A stretch of 64,000 bases of DNA from Microvirga rosea (lineage in GTDB: Bacteria > Pseudomonadota > Alphaproteobacteria > Rhizobiales > Beijerinckiaceae), in contig NZ_JAJDOP010000007.1 in assembly GCF_020595095.1 (NCBI RefSeq), positions 62,001-126,000 of the forward strand, given 5' to 3'. The translations under genes and the position numbers were made by a program. Shown one piece after another: positions 36,785 to 46,745 of the stretch (position 1 is its first letter; every line of letters begins with the position of its first letter). The notes beneath the pieces are model-generated. The model searched no databases and was not told the DNA's origin. It saw only the letters and a program-made list of their open reading frames with translations.

Positions 36785-36790
36785 GGAAAA

Positions 36791-37306
36791 TCACTCCGCC
36801 AAGGGCGAGAGGGCCGCGCGCAGCTCATCGGGAATGCGCACGGCGCGCCCACCGCGAACAGCCGCCACGGTGACCTCGGCGGTCACAAGAACGTCCTCGC
36901 CGCGCCGGACCTCCTGGAACAGGGTCATCGAGGCGCCGCGCATTTCCTTCGGACGGGTCACCACGGTCAGAACATCGTCCATCAGGGCGGCCCCGAGGAA
37001 GTCGATCACCATCTTGCGGACCACGAAGGCGAGGCCTCCCATCTGAGCGTGAAGGTCCGATTGCGCCACCTCGGCGGCCCTCAGAAGCTCCGTCCGTCCC
37101 CGCTCCATGAAGCGCAGGTAGCTGGCGTGGTAAACGCGGGCGGAGAAATCCGTGTCCTCGTAGTAAACACGGATCGGCAGAAGATGCGTGTCGCCCACGA
37201 GCCGGCCGGGAAGATGACCCGAAATCCCGGCGTCCGGCATCGCACTCCCGCCCGGAGAGGTTGCCTCAGGCCTCAGCGCGACAGGGTCGTGCGCCTTTTC
37301 ACGCAT
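36791..37306 (-). CDS. ybgC: Tol-Pal-associated acyl-CoA thioesterase YbgC
   Basis: The protein (171 residues from ATG 37306) has the hot-dog fold of 4-hydroxybenzoyl-CoA thioesterases: [25 protein letters not shown] with the catalytic Asp in YEDTD. It hydrolyses short or medium acyl-CoA and is linked to membrane phospholipid metabolism. The ATG at 37306 overlaps the ruvB stop by 8 bp, so it is probably translationally coupled. A shorter start at 37240 (MPDAGISGH) is possible. Its usual neighbour tolQ is displaced by the inserted dehydrogenase gene. Confidence 0.9.
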   Translation of the reverse strand: MREKAHDPVALRPEATSPGGSAMPDAGISGHLPGRLVGDTHLLPIRVYYEDTDFSARVYHASYLRFMERGRTELLRAAEVAQSDLHAQMGGLAFVVRKMVIDFLGAALMDDVLTVVTRPKEMRGASMTLFQEVRRGEDVLVTAEVTVAAVRGGRAVRIPDELRAALSPLAE

Positions 37307-38345
37307 CTTCGTCCCCGTTGAACAAGCCGAACTGGGCCGCCGTCTCGCGGGCAGGCTCGGCGAGGCCGAGATGCTTGAAGGCATGGGGCGTCAGAATGCG
37401 CCCGCGGGGAGTCCGCTGCACGAAGCCCTTCTGGATCAGGTACGGCTCGATAATGTCCTCGATGGCGTCGCGCGGCTCGGAGAGGGCCGCCGCGATGGTC
37501 TCGATGCCGACCGGGCCGCCGCCGAAGGAAGTGGCGATCATGGTCAAGTACTTGCGATCCATCAGGTCGAGACCGATGGGATCCACATCGAGGAGGCGCA
37601 AGGATCGGTCGGCGAGATCGCGGCTCACCGTCTGGACGCCTTCGACGATGGCGAAATCGCGCACCCGGCGCAGGAGGCGCCCGGCGATGCGGGGCGTGCC
37701 CCGGGAACGGCGGGCGATCTCGTTGGCGCCCTCGTCGCTCATGCCGAGACCGAGCACCCGGGCACCGCGCCGGACGATGTGCTCGAGTTCCTCGACCGTG
37801 TAGAACTCAAGACGGATCGGAATGCCGAAGCGATCGCGCAGGGGCGTGGTGAGCAGGCCCGCGCGGGTGGTGGCGCCGACAAGGGTGAATTTCGGCAGCT
37901 CGATCTTCACCGAGCGGGCCGCCGGGCCTTCGCCGATGATGAGGTCGAGCTGGTAATCCTCCATGGCGGGATAGAGAATTTCCTCCACGGCCGGGTTGAG
38001 CCGGTGGATCTCGTCGATGAAGAGCACGTCGCGCTCTTCGAGGTTGGTGAGCTGCGCCGCCAGATCGCCCGCCTTGGCGATGACCGGTCCGGAGGTCGAG
38101 CGGAAATTGACCCCGAGCTCGCGGGCCACGATCTGCGCCAGGGTCGTCTTGCCGAGGCCGGGAGGGCCGACGAAAAGCACGTGGTCGAGCGCATCGCCCC
38201 GGGTTTTGGCGGCGTTGATGAAGACCTGAAGGTTGGCGCGCGCGGCAGCCTGGCCCGTGAAGTCGGACAGCGACAACGGCCGGATCGACGCATCGACATC
38301 GTCCTCGCGTTTCTCGGGGCTGAGCAGGCGGCGTGAATCGGTCAA
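37299..38345 (-). CDS. ruvB: Holliday junction branch migration helicase RuvB
   Basis: The 348-residue AAA+ motor drives branch migration with RuvA. The P-loop is [15 protein letters not shown] (about residues 62-76), Walker B is [10 protein letters not shown], and sensor elements and the C-terminal winged helix ([17 protein letters not shown]) are present. It is 150 bp downstream of ruvA and overlaps ybgC by 8 bp. The order ruvC-ruvA-ruvB-ybgC is the common alphaproteobacterial operon. Confidence 0.97.
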   Translation of the reverse strand: MTDSRRLLSPEKREDDVDASIRPLSLSDFTGQAAARANLQVFINAAKTRGDALDHVLFVGPPGLGKTTLAQIVARELGVNFRSTSGPVIAKAGDLAAQLTNLEERDVLFIDEIHRLNPAVEEILYPAMEDYQLDLIIGEGPAARSVKIELPKFTLVGATTRAGLLTTPLRDRFGIPIRLEFYTVEELEHIVRRGARVLGLGMSDEGANEIARRSRGTPRIAGRLLRRVRDFAIVEGVQTVSRDLADRSLRLLDVDPIGLDLMDRKYLTMIATSFGGGPVGIETIAAALSEPRDAIEDIIEPYLIQKGFVQRTPRGRILTPHAFKHLGLAEPARETAAQFGLFNGDEDA

Positions 38346-38495
38346 AGAGACTTACCTTCCGGAACCATCATCAAGAGGAACTCTGATCTCATACGCTAAT
38401 TTGCGACAGGATCAAAACAGGAACGACCATCGGCCGCGGGCCGGCCGAAGGAGCGCCTCTTATCAATGCCGCGTGCGGGTGCCAACTTCCGGCTC

Positions 38496-39113
38496 CTACC
38501 GGGCCAATTCCTTCAGCCCCAGCCGGATCAGCGTCTTCGCCTCGGCCTCTTCGCCCGCCTGCCTCATGGCGGCGGCTACGGCGGCGGAGGCCTGGACCTG
38601 AGGGTAGCCGAGATTGACGAGAGCCGAGATGGCGTCGGCCACCGGGGCAGGCGCGCTCCGGTCCTCCACCGCGCCGGTGAGGCGGATCAGGGCCGGGTCC
38701 ACGGAGGCGAAGGCGGGCGCCTTGTCCTTGAGTTCGGACACGATGCGCTGGGCGAGTTTGGGGCCGACGCCGGGCCCGCGTGCGACGGAGGCCTTGTCGC
38801 CGGTGGCGATGGCGGTGGCAAGGCTCCCCGGATCGAGCACGGAGAGGATGCCGAGCGCCACCTTGGAGCCCACGCCCTGCACGCTCTGGAGCAAGCGGAA
38901 CCATTCGCGCTCCGCATCGGACTTGAAGCCGAACAGGCGGATCAGGTCCTCCCGCACATGGGTCTCGATGGAGAGCACCGCCGCCTCGCCGACCGGGGGC
39001 AGGTTCTGGAGCGTGCGGGAGGAGCAATGGACCACATAGCCGACCCCGTGCACGTCGATGATGACGAAGTCTTCGCCGTAGGAATCCACCACGCCTTTGA
39101 GTTTGCCGATCAC
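38496..39113 (-). CDS. ruvA: Holliday junction DNA helicase RuvA
   Basis: The 205-residue protein binds Holliday junctions as a tetramer and loads RuvB. The start is GTG 39113, giving [13 protein letters not shown], the standard N-terminus and length; AAGGA and GGAGG lie upstream. Domain I OB-fold spans 1-62, domain II has two helix-hairpin-helix motifs ([16 protein letters not shown] and [14 protein letters not shown]), and the C-terminal domain III (about 158-205) binds RuvB. The open frame upstream to 39137 is discounted. Confidence 0.95.
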   Translation of the reverse strand: MIGKLKGVVDSYGEDFVIIDVHGVGYVVHCSSRTLQNLPPVGEAAVLSIETHVREDLIRLFGFKSDAEREWFRLLQSVQGVGSKVALGILSVLDPGSLATAIATGDKASVARGPGVGPKLAQRIVSELKDKAPAFASVDPALIRLTGAVEDRSAPAPVADAISALVNLGYPQVQASAAVAAAMRQAGEEAEAKTLIRLGLKELAR

Positions 39114-39130
39114 GGTCCTTATCCCCTCCA

Positions 39131-39236
39131 CTGTCATCCCCGCGAAGGCGGGGATCCATAACCGCTGACGGTTCTGTCTTCTGCTCTGCCGGTGTTCATG
39201 GGTTCCGGGCTTCGCTCCACCGTCCCGGAATGACAG
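39131..39236. repeat. Palindromic interspersed repeat between ruvA and ruvC
   Basis: This element starts CTGTCATCCCCGCGAAGG and ends with CCCGGAATGACAG, so its termini CTGTCAT/ATGACAG are inverted repeats. It shares GGGTTCCGGGCTYCGCT with the cluster at 20683-20883. It sits within a gene run that is otherwise tightly packed. Confidence 0.75.
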
Positions 39237-39254
39237 TGGTTGTTCTGTAACAAA

Positions 39255-39758
39255 TTAAAGGCTGGCCACCAAAGCCCGCGCCTTGCGATGGTGCGCATGG
39301 GCGATGGCGATGGCGAGCGCGTCGGCGGCATCCGCTTTCTTGAAGTCGGCCTTGGGCAGCAGGATCTTCACCATGGCCTGCACCTGGTCCTTCTCGGCGT
39401 GGCCGGCGCCCACCACCGTCTTCTTCACCTGGTTCGCGCCGTATTCCGCCACGGGCAGGTTGTGGAGCGCCGGCACCAGGAGCGACATGGCGCGGGCCTG
39501 GCCGAGCTTGAGGGTCGCCTGCGCGTCCTTGTTGACGAACGTCTCCTCGACGGCGACCTCGTCGGGTGTCCAGGTGCGGACCACCTCCGTAAGGCGGTCG
39601 TGAAGCTGCTTGAGGCGCTGGGCGAGGCCCAGATCCCCATCGGAGGTCACGACCCCGCAGGCGATGAAGGAGAGCCTCGTCCCCTCGACGGTGATGACGC
39701 CCCAGCCCGTGTTGCGCAGGCCGGGGTCGAGACCGAGGATGCGGACGCGCTCGCTCAC
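39255..39758 (-). CDS. ruvC: Crossover junction endodeoxyribonuclease RuvC
   Basis: The 167-residue resolvase cuts Holliday junctions symmetrically. [17 protein letters not shown] contains the first catalytic Asp (about residue 11), and the acidic set continues with Glu in [12 protein letters not shown] (about 70), and two Asp in the late segment [14 protein letters not shown]. Length is normal. The start overlaps nothing: 2 bp separate it from yebC upstream. It is followed by the interspersed repeat before ruvA. Confidence 0.96.
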   Translation of the reverse strand: MSERVRILGLDPGLRNTGWGVITVEGTRLSFIACGVVTSDGDLGLAQRLKQLHDRLTEVVRTWTPDEVAVEETFVNKDAQATLKLGQARAMSLLVPALHNLPVAEYGANQVKKTVVGAGHAEKDQVQAMVKILLPKADFKKADAADALAIAIAHAHHRKARALVASL

Positions 39759-39760
39759 AT

Positions 39761-40507
39761 TCAGCCTGCCATCTTCTGCATCAGCGCTTCGGACAGCTCG
39801 AAATTGCCGTAGACGTTCTGCACGTCGTCATGCTCCTCGAGGGTCTCCATGAGCCTCATCAGCTTTTCGCCCGCCTCGTCGTCCACCACCACCGGGGTCT
39901 GAGGCTTCCAGATGAGCTTCGATGCCTTCGGCTCGCCGAACTTCTCTTCCAGCGCCTTGGTGACCTCGTTGAGCGAGCCCTGGTCGCAGTAGATCTCGTG
40001 GCCGTTCTCGGTGGACGCCACGTCATCGGCCCCGGCCTCGATTGCCGCCTCCAGCACCGCGTCGGCGCTTGCGACCTCAGGGCCGAACTCCACGAACCCT
40101 ACCCGGTCGAACATGAACGAGACGGCGCCGGTTTCGGCAAGGTTTCCGCCGCTCTTGGTGAAATAGGAGCGGATGTCCGAGGCCGTGCGGTTCCGGTTGT
40201 CGGTCATCGCCTCGACGATCAGGGCGGCGCCGCCCGGGCCATAGCCCTCGTAGCGGATTTCCTCGTAGTTCTCGCCATCGTTGCCGGCAGCCTTGTTGAT
40301 GGCGCGCTGAATGTTGTCCTTGGGCATGTTTTCCGCGCGGGCGGCGAGGATCGCGGCACGCAGGCGCGGGTTCATGTTCGGATCGGGCAGCCCCATCTTG
40401 GCCGCGACGGTGATTTCGCGAGCAAGCTTGGAGAACACCTTCGAGCGGACGGCGTCCACCCGGCCCTTGCGGTGCATGATATTCTTGAACTGTGAATGTC
40501 CGGCCAT
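39761..40507 (-). CDS. yebC: YebC/PmpR family transcriptional regulator
   Basis: The 248-residue protein begins [15 protein letters not shown], the hallmark of the family, with the following conserved stretches [18 protein letters not shown] and [24 protein letters not shown]. Members are DNA-binding regulators, and some act as translation factors at proline stretches. ATG 40507 is the family start. It lies 2 bp upstream of ruvC, the widespread yebC-ruvC-ruvA-ruvB order. Confidence 0.95.
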   Translation of the reverse strand: MAGHSQFKNIMHRKGRVDAVRSKVFSKLAREITVAAKMGLPDPNMNPRLRAAILAARAENMPKDNIQRAINKAAGNDGENYEEIRYEGYGPGGAALIVEAMTDNRNRTASDIRSYFTKSGGNLAETGAVSFMFDRVGFVEFGPEVASADAVLEAAIEAGADDVASTENGHEIYCDQGSLNEVTKALEEKFGEPKASKLIWKPQTPVVVDDEAGEKLMRLMETLEEHDDVQNVYGNFELSEALMQKMAG

Positions 40508-40624
40508 GGGGCCTCCGCAGATCGCGACCGAGAACGTCTTGGCGTTCAAGAGCCCATCAGGCCGCGGATGTTGACGATGAAGGGCTTATAAGGCGGCTCA
40601 CCGCCGGAGGCAAAGCCCCCTCGA

Positions 40625-41299
40625 TCAGATCCCGAACCAACTGGTCAGGGCAGCCCGGATCAGATGGTAGGAGGCCCCTAAGACGGTTGCCGTATAGGCA
40701 AGCCCGGCGATCCCGATCAGATAGCCCACCAGCAGGAGATACCCATCCTCTTCCATGACGGCGATCGACACCACCACGAGGGCGATGGAAGGCGGGAAAT
40801 TCGTGCCCGGAAAGGGGATCAGGACCGACACTGCCACCAGGAAGGCGAAGAGCCCCACGATCCGGTCGCCCATGACGCTGAAAAGCTGCGGCAGCCGAGG
40901 TTTGCAATAGCCTTCGAGCCAGCGCAGCCTCGGCTCCGCCACGTCGATAAGCGACTTGAATTTCGCGACCGAGACCGAACGCCGTTTCACGAAGCCCGGA
41001 AGCCAGGGATGCCGGTGTCCGAGCATCATCTGAATGCCGAAGATCAGAACCGGCGTGCCGACGATCCCGGCGATTCCGGGAATGTTGGGCACGCAGTTCG
41101 GCAGGCTGAACAGGATCAGGACGAAACCGAAGGCGCGCTCGCCAAAGGCATCGATGATCTCGCCAATGGTGATGGTTTCGCCTTCGGCCCCGTCGATCAC
41201 CGCCCTGAGAACGGCCGACACGCTTTTATGCTGTGCTGCCTCCGGCAAGGCATCGTTGTCACGAACATCATGAAGGGTCTGCGGGTTTTCGGCGTCCAC
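40625..41299 (-). CDS. Exopolysaccharide synthesis protein ExoD family
   Basis: The 224-residue membrane protein matches the ExoD family, known from Sinorhizobium for effects on exopolysaccharide and alkali tolerance. Hydrophobic segments include FGFVLILFSLPNCVPNIPGIAG, TPVLIFGIQMMLG and IVGLFAFLVAVSVLIPFPGTNFPP. GTG 41299 is preferred because GGAG lies 6 nt before it and upstream frame overlaps the YmdB-like gene. The gene is 59 bp past the stop of the YmdB-like gene. Confidence 0.85.
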   Translation of the reverse strand: MDAENPQTLHDVRDNDALPEAAQHKSVSAVLRAVIDGAEGETITIGEIIDAFGERAFGFVLILFSLPNCVPNIPGIAGIVGTPVLIFGIQMMLGHRHPWLPGFVKRRSVSVAKFKSLIDVAEPRLRWLEGYCKPRLPQLFSVMGDRIVGLFAFLVAVSVLIPFPGTNFPPSIALVVVSIAVMEEDGYLLLVGYLIGIAGLAYTATVLGASYHLIRAALTSWFGI

Positions 41300-41358
41300 T
41301 GGCGTCTCCGTCTGGAGACAGATGGGCACGTTTTGCCGTGAACCAAGGGGACGGGCTT

Positions 41359-42180
41359 CTAATCCCAGAAGCGCGGCCAGGATTCCTCGAGGTAGGGCCC
41401 CAGACGTACGGCGGCGACGCGCACGGCAAGGCCCGTCCGGTCGTCGGTCTCGACCGCGATCCCCGAAAGCGTTCCTTCTCCCAGGCCCGGCTCCATGCGC
41501 GGTCCCGGCGTTTTCTGCAGGAAGCGCCGAATGGATTCTTCCTTCTGCATGCCCAAGACGGAATCGTAATCGCCGCACATGCCCGCATCCGACATATAGG
41601 CGGTGCCGCCCGGGAGCACCCGGTGATCGGCCGTGGGTACATGGGTGTGCGTTCCGACCACGAGGCTCGCGCGGCCGTCGAGATGATGGCCCATCGCCTC
41701 CTTCTCGCTGGTCGCCTCGGCATGAACGTCGACGATGACCGCATCGGCGACTTGAGCGAGCGGGCAGGCATCGAGTTCCCGATCGACCGCCGCGAAGGGA
41801 TCGTCGAGGGCGTCCATGTAGAGGCGGCCCATGACGTTGATCACGAGGATCCGGTGTCCGGACTGGCTTTCGATGAGGTTGGCGCCCCTCCCGGGCGTTC
41901 CGGGCGGGTAGTTGACGGGCCGCAGCAGCCGGGGCTGGCGCTCGATGAAGACAAGCGTCTCGCGCTGATCCCAGCTGTGATTGCCGAGGGTCACGGCGTC
42001 GGCGCCGGCCTGAACCAGATCGTCGCAGATCGCCTCGGTGATGCCGAACCCGCCGGCGGAGTTTTCCCCGTTGATGGCCACGAAATCGAGACGCCAGCGA
42101 TCTCTCAAGGATGGCAGGCGCTCGATGACCGCATTGCGACCGGCCCGTCCGACCACATCGCCGAGAAACAGAAGACGCAT
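41359..42180 (-). CDS. YmdB-like metallophosphoesterase
   Basis: The 273-residue protein starts MRLLFLGDVVGRAGRNAV and has FVAINGENSAGGFGI, TLGNHSWDQRE and VVGTHTHVPTADHRVL, giving the two-metal binding site (Asp8, Glu/Asn in GEN, Asn-His, two His-x-His). B. subtilis YmdB is a phosphodiesterase acting on cyclic nucleotides; function here is by family. It is 9 bp downstream of the folate ligase gene and probably cotranscribed with it. Confidence 0.93.
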   Translation of the reverse strand: MRLLFLGDVVGRAGRNAVIERLPSLRDRWRLDFVAINGENSAGGFGITEAICDDLVQAGADAVTLGNHSWDQRETLVFIERQPRLLRPVNYPPGTPGRGANLIESQSGHRILVINVMGRLYMDALDDPFAAVDRELDACPLAQVADAVIVDVHAEATSEKEAMGHHLDGRASLVVGTHTHVPTADHRVLPGGTAYMSDAGMCGDYDSVLGMQKEESIRRFLQKTPGPRMEPGLGEGTLSGIAVETDDRTGLAVRVAAVRLGPYLEESWPRFWD

Positions 42181-42189
42181 GAACAGTCC

Positions 42190-42786
42190 TTACGATGGGC
42201 CACGGGCGGGAGCGGTGCGAACAAGCTCGGTTTCGGTGATGACGAGATCGAGGAAGCGGTCATGAGGCTCCACCGGAACCTCTTCGATCTCCTGAACCGC
42301 ATAGGCGAGCCCGATGGTCAAGACCGGATGGGTCTTCTCCAGAGCCGCGATAGCCCGGTCGAAATGTCCTTTGCCATAGCCGATCCGCCCTCCGCGCCGA
42401 TCAAAGGCGAGAAGCGGCACCAGGAGCGCCGTGGGAAAAACCTCCGGCGCGTCGGGCCCCGGTTCCCGGACGCCGAAGCCGCCCTTCACGAGAACGTCCC
42501 CCGGCCGCCAGAGCCGGAAGCTCAGGTGCGGATGAAGAATCTGCGAGAGGGCCACGTCCTGGCCGCGGGCGGTCAGCGCTTCCATCAGCGGACGCGGATC
42601 GACCTCGCTTCGGATCGGCCAGTAGCTGCCGACCGGATTGATATCCGTCAGGTCGTCCAGGGAAAGGGCCCGTTCGGCGATGCGGTCCGCGGCCTTCGTG
42701 CGAAAGGCTTGATCGAGACCGTCACGAATGGTGAACGCCTCGCGGCGGAGCCGTTCCTTGCGCTCGGGAAGAGAGGAAGAAGTCAT
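42190..42786 (-). CDS. 5-formyltetrahydrofolate cyclo-ligase
   Basis: The protein (198 residues from ATG 42786) converts 5-formyl-THF to 5,10-methenyl-THF with ATP. RKERLRREAF (about 8-17) and the nucleotide loop YGKGHFDRAIAAL near residue 150 with RRGGRIGYGKGHFDR are typical. The upstream GTG at 42801 adds five residues. It lies directly downstream of the 6S RNA, matching the ssrS-ygfA linkage known in many proteobacteria. Confidence 0.92.
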   Translation of the reverse strand: MTSSSLPERKERLRREAFTIRDGLDQAFRTKAADRIAERALSLDDLTDINPVGSYWPIRSEVDPRPLMEALTARGQDVALSQILHPHLSFRLWRPGDVLVKGGFGVREPGPDAPEVFPTALLVPLLAFDRRGGRIGYGKGHFDRAIAALEKTHPVLTIGLAYAVQEIEEVPVEPHDRFLDLVITETELVRTAPARGPS

Positions 42787-42819
42787 GAAGTGCGGAGCCA
42801 CAAAAGCCGTCGGAGAAGC

Positions 42820-42980
42820 GATCCCGGGAACCTACAAAGTAGGTGGGCGCCGTATGTCCCGGTCCACGGACCGGGTCAGGGACAGCTCCCTTCAGGATCG
42901 ATAAGGCCCCGGGGAAATGAACTCCTAACGCGCCCCGCAGCCCCGCCTGTTCTATGTAGGGAGCGAATGGGCCGGGGGGA
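42820..42980 (-). ncRNA. ssrS: 6S RNA
   Basis: The minus-strand transcript has closing stems CCTACA (42960-42955) with TGTAGG (42836-42831) and CCCGG with CCGGG further out, giving a rod-like RNA of about 155 nt with a large central bulge. Within it GGAGTTCATTTCCCCGGGGC, TTATCGATCC and GGGACATACGGC resemble alphaproteobacterial 6S RNA. The gene lies immediately upstream of the 5-formyl-THF cyclo-ligase gene and near zapA, the hallmark ssrS setting. It binds RNA polymerase-housekeeping sigma and mimics an open promoter. The precise ends are approximate. Confidence 0.82.
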
Positions 42981-43014
42981 AGAGGAATTTTGAGAATATC
43001 GCACGGCGTCCCGG

Positions 43015-43785
43015 TCACCCGGCGCGGCGATAGTGGTAGCGGAAGATCTCGTCGCGAAATCCAAGCCCCTGATAAAGCGCGACGGCGGGCGCGTTGTCGG
43101 CGGCAACCGGCACGCAGGCCCCCGTGGCTCCCCGGACATCGCGGGCCCAGGCAAGGATGGCCGCGATGGTTTTCTGGGCAAGCCCTCGGCGGCGGAATTC
43201 CGGATCGGTCGCGACGGAATTGACGCAGACGATCCCGTCATGCACGGCCCCGAAGGCCATCGCCCCGAGCCGCCCGGCGCCGACCGGGACGCTTGCGAAG
43301 ACCGCCGGAACCGCAAGGGCATCGAGGATCTGGCGGTGAATACGGCGCTCCCGCTCCCGGCGGCCCTGAAGATCCGTGAGGGTTTGCAGCCAATCCTCGC
43401 TCGGCCGGCCCTCGTCCAGGGCCACATCCTCCGAGCGAACAGGCTCTCCCTGCTCGAGGCTCACGTGGAGCACGCGGGTCTCATCCTCGGGCGGGGCGTA
43501 GCCCCGTTGGTCGAGGATTTGGTCGAGCTGGATCAGGCCGGTGGTCGGAACGCAGAAGATCGTCGGCAATCCCTGGTCGGCATAAAGCGCCTCGCAGTAA
43601 CGGATCTTCTCGTCCAGAGGGCGTTCGCCCGGGGCCAGGATGTTCACCGAATTCACCCGTCGGGTATAGCCTTGCGAAAAGCGCAGCAACCAGCCGTCGA
43701 GGGCGACCTCACGCAAGGCCGGCCAGCCGTTCAGGCAGGCTTCCTGAACCCGGGCCGTCACATCTGTTTTGGAAAAAGCTGCCAT
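43015..43785 (-). CDS. GNAT family N-acetyltransferase
   Basis: The 256-residue protein has a C-terminal GNAT domain, with acetyl-CoA binding motif A VNSVATDPEFRRRGLAQKTI (about 195-214) and motif B NAPAVALYQGLGFRDEIF. The N-terminal half (1-125) is a partner domain of unknown function containing EKIRYCEALYADQG and LPTIFCVP. It lies between zapA and ssrS, which are usually adjacent. The substrate is unknown. Confidence 0.88.
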   Translation of the reverse strand: MAAFSKTDVTARVQEACLNGWPALREVALDGWLLRFSQGYTRRVNSVNILAPGERPLDEKIRYCEALYADQGLPTIFCVPTTGLIQLDQILDQRGYAPPEDETRVLHVSLEQGEPVRSEDVALDEGRPSEDWLQTLTDLQGRRERERRIHRQILDALAVPAVFASVPVGAGRLGAMAFGAVHDGIVCVNSVATDPEFRRRGLAQKTIAAILAWARDVRGATGACVPVAADNAPAVALYQGLGFRDEIFRYHYRRAG

Positions 43786-43856
43786 CTTGGCAATAGATCA
43801 GAAGGGTTTTCCGTCGACAACGCCCTTCCGCAGCGGCGCGCAGGACTTGCCCGGCG

Positions 43857-44225
43857 TCAACCCTGCCCGGGAGCGTTGAGGCTTCGGGCCAGGAGTTCGA
43901 TTCGCTCGGCGGCCCGATGCACGCCTTCGGCCAGACGGGACTCGATCGCCTGGGTACGCTCATCTCCCTGCGAGGCGAAACGCCGGAGTTCGGCCAGCTC
44001 GGCCTCGGTGGCCGCGAGGCGGCTCCTGGTCTCGTGCATCTCGTCCGCCAGGGTGATGGCGGCCATCACATGGAGCCGCATCTCGCCGATTTCCCCGAAA
44101 GCCGCGCGCATCTCCTCGATCTTGGTGTCATAGGAGGCCGCCAGCGCTTCGAGATGCCCCTCCTCGCCGTCGCCGCAGGCGATGCGATAGGTTTTTCCGG
44201 CAATGGTCACGGTCACCTGGGCCAT
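43857..44225 (-). CDS. zapA: Cell division protein ZapA
   Basis: The 122-residue protein binds FtsZ and bundles its filaments. The start MAQVTVTIAGKTYRIACGDGEE and the phrase LEALAASYDTKIEEMRAAFG form the ZapA fold, followed by a C-terminal coiled coil (about 60-105). It lies 1 bp after the DUF4164 gene and upstream of GNAT and 6S RNA on the same strand. Confidence 0.92.
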   Translation of the reverse strand: MAQVTVTIAGKTYRIACGDGEEGHLEALAASYDTKIEEMRAAFGEIGEMRLHVMAAITLADEMHETRSRLAATEAELAELRRFASQGDERTQAIESRLAEGVHRAAERIELLARSLNAPGQG

Positions 44226-44226
44226 G

Positions 44227-44520
44227 TCAGGTTTCCTCGGGCGCGAGTTGCCCGGCCTGCACCAGGACGGACTGGATCGCTCCGATCGCCTGCCGCACGC
44301 GCTGGCTCACATCGTCCGTCGCCGCTTCGAACCGGTGCAGCCGGGTGAGCGCCCCATCGAGTTCGACCGCAAGGCGAGCCCTGTCGTCCTGCATGAGCTG
44401 GAGCTCCGTTTCGAGATCCCCCCGCCGCTTCTCCATGTCCAGACGGCGCTGCACGGAAGCCTCGAGGAGACCCACGGCCACGTCGAGCCGTTTGAGCGCA
44501 TCGTCCAGAATGGCGGTCAT
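44227..44520 (-). CDS. DUF4164-like coiled-coil protein
   Basis: The 97-residue protein is almost entirely helical with heptad repeats (LDVAVGLLEASVQRRLDM ... LETELQLMQDDRARL) and matches the DUF4164 style that accompanies zapA in Rhizobiales. ATG 44520 has GGAGG 4 nt before it. A role with ZapA in division is inferred from gene linkage. It is divergent from tkt. Confidence 0.83.
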   Translation of the reverse strand: MTAILDDALKRLDVAVGLLEASVQRRLDMEKRRGDLETELQLMQDDRARLAVELDGALTRLHRFEAATDDVSQRVRQAIGAIQSVLVQAGQLAPEET

Positions 44521-44686
44521 CTGTCCTCCGGGAATCGTTGACGACACTACGGCCCCCGCCGCCCACCGGCAACGGGCAATGGGGGATTTCAGACCCTTGA
44601 GCCTTTGACTCGCCCCTCCCCCGTGTTAAGGAGCCCACGCTCTTTTCGATAGGCTTTGGCCCCCAAGGGCCCGCCGTCAGGATTTT

Positions 44687-46702
44687 GTGGATCAAGCCGT
44701 GCCCAATACCGTTTCCGCCGATCGTGTCACCCACTCCGATCTGGCGAACGCCGTTCGCGTTCTCGCCATGGATGCCGTGGAGCAAGCCAAGTCCGGGCAT
44801 CCCGGATTGCCCATGGGCGCCGCCGATATGGCGACGGTCCTGTTCACGAAGTTCCTGAAATACGATGCCACGGATCCCACATGGCCCGACCGGGACCGCT
44901 TCGTGCTGTCCGCCGGCCACGGCTCCATGCTGCTCTACGCCCTGCTGCACCTCACCGGCGTGAAGGGCATGACCATCGACGAGCTCAAGCGCTTCCGCCA
45001 GCTCGACTCGAAGACGCCGGGCCATCCCGAGAACTTCATGACCCCGGGCGTCGAGACCACGACCGGCCCCCTCGGCCAGGGCATCGCGACAGCGGTCGGC
45101 ATGGCGCTGGCCGAGCGCATGCTCAACGCGGAATACGGCGACGACCTCGTCGATCACCGCACCTACGTGCTGGCCTCCGACGGCGACCTTATGGAGGGCA
45201 TCAGCCAGGAGGCCATTGCGCTCGCGGGCCACCTGAAGCTGAACCGCCTCATCGTCCTCTTCGACGACAACGGCATCTCCATCGACGGCCCCCTGTCGCT
45301 GTCCGACTCCGTCGATCAGGTAAAGCGCTTCGAGGCCGCCGGCTGGCGTGCCGTGCGGGTCGACGGGCATGACGAGAAGGCCCTGGCCCGGGCGCTGTCC
45401 CGCGCCCAGAAGTCCGACCGCCCGACGCTGATCGCATGCCGCACCACCATCGGGTTCGGCGCGCCCAAGAAAGCCGGCACCTCGAAGGCCCATGGAGAAC
45501 CCTTGGGCGCGGAGGAACTCGCGGGAGCCAAGAAGGCTCTCGGCTGGAACCATGCTCCGTTCGAGATCCCCGAGAATATCCGTGATGCCTGGGCAAAGGC
45601 CGGCAAAAGAGGACGCCGCCTGCGCAAGGCATGGACCGACCGTCTGAAGGCCGTTCCGGGCGAAAGGCGCGGAGAGTTCGAGCGCCGGGTCAAGGGCGTG
45701 CGCCCGCAAGGGTTGGCGGACGCGGTCGCCAGGCTGAAGGAGCGCCTCGCGGCCGAGCCGCAGAATGTCGCGACCCGCAAGGCCAGCGAGATTGCCCTTG
45801 AGGTGATCACCGAGGCGGTGCCCGAGCTGGTCCTGGGGTCGGCGGACCTGACGCCGTCCAACAACACGAAGACCAAGAACCTGTCGGCCATTTCTCCGGG
45901 CCAATATGCTGGACGCTACATCCATTACGGCATCCGCGAGCACGGCATGGCGGCGGCGATGAACGGCATCGCCCTCCATGGCGGCCTCGTGCCGGCGGGG
46001 GCGACCTTCCTGGTCTTCACCGACTACGCCCGTCCGGCCATGCGCATCGCGGCCCTTGCCGGAATTCCGGTGGTCTACGTGATGACCCACGATTCCATCG
46101 GCCTCGGCGAGGACGGCCCGACCCACCAGCCGGTGGAGCATCTGGCCGCCCTGCGCTCCATGCCGAAGATGCGCGTCTTCCGTCCCGCCGACGCGGTCGA
46201 GACGGCGGAAGCCTGGCAGCTGGCGCTGGAGCGGACGGATGGACCGACCCTGATGGCCCTCACCCGCCAGAACCTGCCTCAGGTCCGCAAGGACGCAGGC
46301 CGGGAGAACCTGTCGGCGACCGGCGCCTATGAGCTGTCTCCGGCTCAAGGCAAGGCGCGGGCGACGATCTTCGCCTCCGGCAGCGAGGTCGAGATCGCTC
46401 TTGCGGCCCAGAAAATTCTGTCTGAACAAAGCTTCGCCGTACGCGTTGTCTCGGTGCCCTCGCTCGACCTCTTCCTCGCTCAACCCGAGAAAGTCCGCGC
46501 CCGCATCATCGGCGACGCGCCGGTCAAGGTCGCGGTCGAGGCAGCCGTCCGCTTCGGCTGGGACGCGGTGATCGGTCCGGACGGCATCTTCGTCGGCATG
46601 CACGGCTTCGGAGCCAGCGGGCCGTACAAGGACCTCTACAAGCACTTCGGCATCACCGCCGAGGCGGTTGCCGAGCAGGTCCTGAGAACACACAATCTGT
46701 GA
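44687..46702 (+). CDS. tkt: Transketolase
   Basis: The 671-residue thiamine-diphosphate enzyme moves two-carbon units between sugar phosphates in the pentose phosphate pathway. The N-terminal ThDP signature includes [18 protein letters not shown], ThDP binding [13 protein letters not shown] (about 160-172), the Pyr-domain [19 protein letters not shown] with the catalytic Glu, and the C-terminal domain ends [21 protein letters not shown] 44687 has AGGA 4 nt upstream. It begins the tkt-gap-pgk-fba cluster; the short gap before gap suggests one transcript. Confidence 0.97.
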   Translation: MDQAVPNTVSADRVTHSDLANAVRVLAMDAVEQAKSGHPGLPMGAADMATVLFTKFLKYDATDPTWPDRDRFVLSAGHGSMLLYALLHLTGVKGMTIDELKRFRQLDSKTPGHPENFMTPGVETTTGPLGQGIATAVGMALAERMLNAEYGDDLVDHRTYVLASDGDLMEGISQEAIALAGHLKLNRLIVLFDDNGISIDGPLSLSDSVDQVKRFEAAGWRAVRVDGHDEKALARALSRAQKSDRPTLIACRTTIGFGAPKKAGTSKAHGEPLGAEELAGAKKALGWNHAPFEIPENIRDAWAKAGKRGRRLRKAWTDRLKAVPGERRGEFERRVKGVRPQGLADAVARLKERLAAEPQNVATRKASEIALEVITEAVPELVLGSADLTPSNNTKTKNLSAISPGQYAGRYIHYGIREHGMAAAMNGIALHGGLVPAGATFLVFTDYARPAMRIAALAGIPVVYVMTHDSIGLGEDGPTHQPVEHLAALRSMPKMRVFRPADAVETAEAWQLALERTDGPTLMALTRQNLPQVRKDAGRENLSATGAYELSPAQGKARATIFASGSEVEIALAAQKILSEQSFAVRVVSVPSLDLFLAQPEKVRARIIGDAPVKVAVEAAVRFGWDAVIGPDGIFVGMHGFGASGPYKDLYKHFGITAEAVAEQVLRTHNL

Positions 46703-46745
46703 GGCTTCAGTACATTCAAGCCCATCGCATAAGGGAGCTAAGGCT

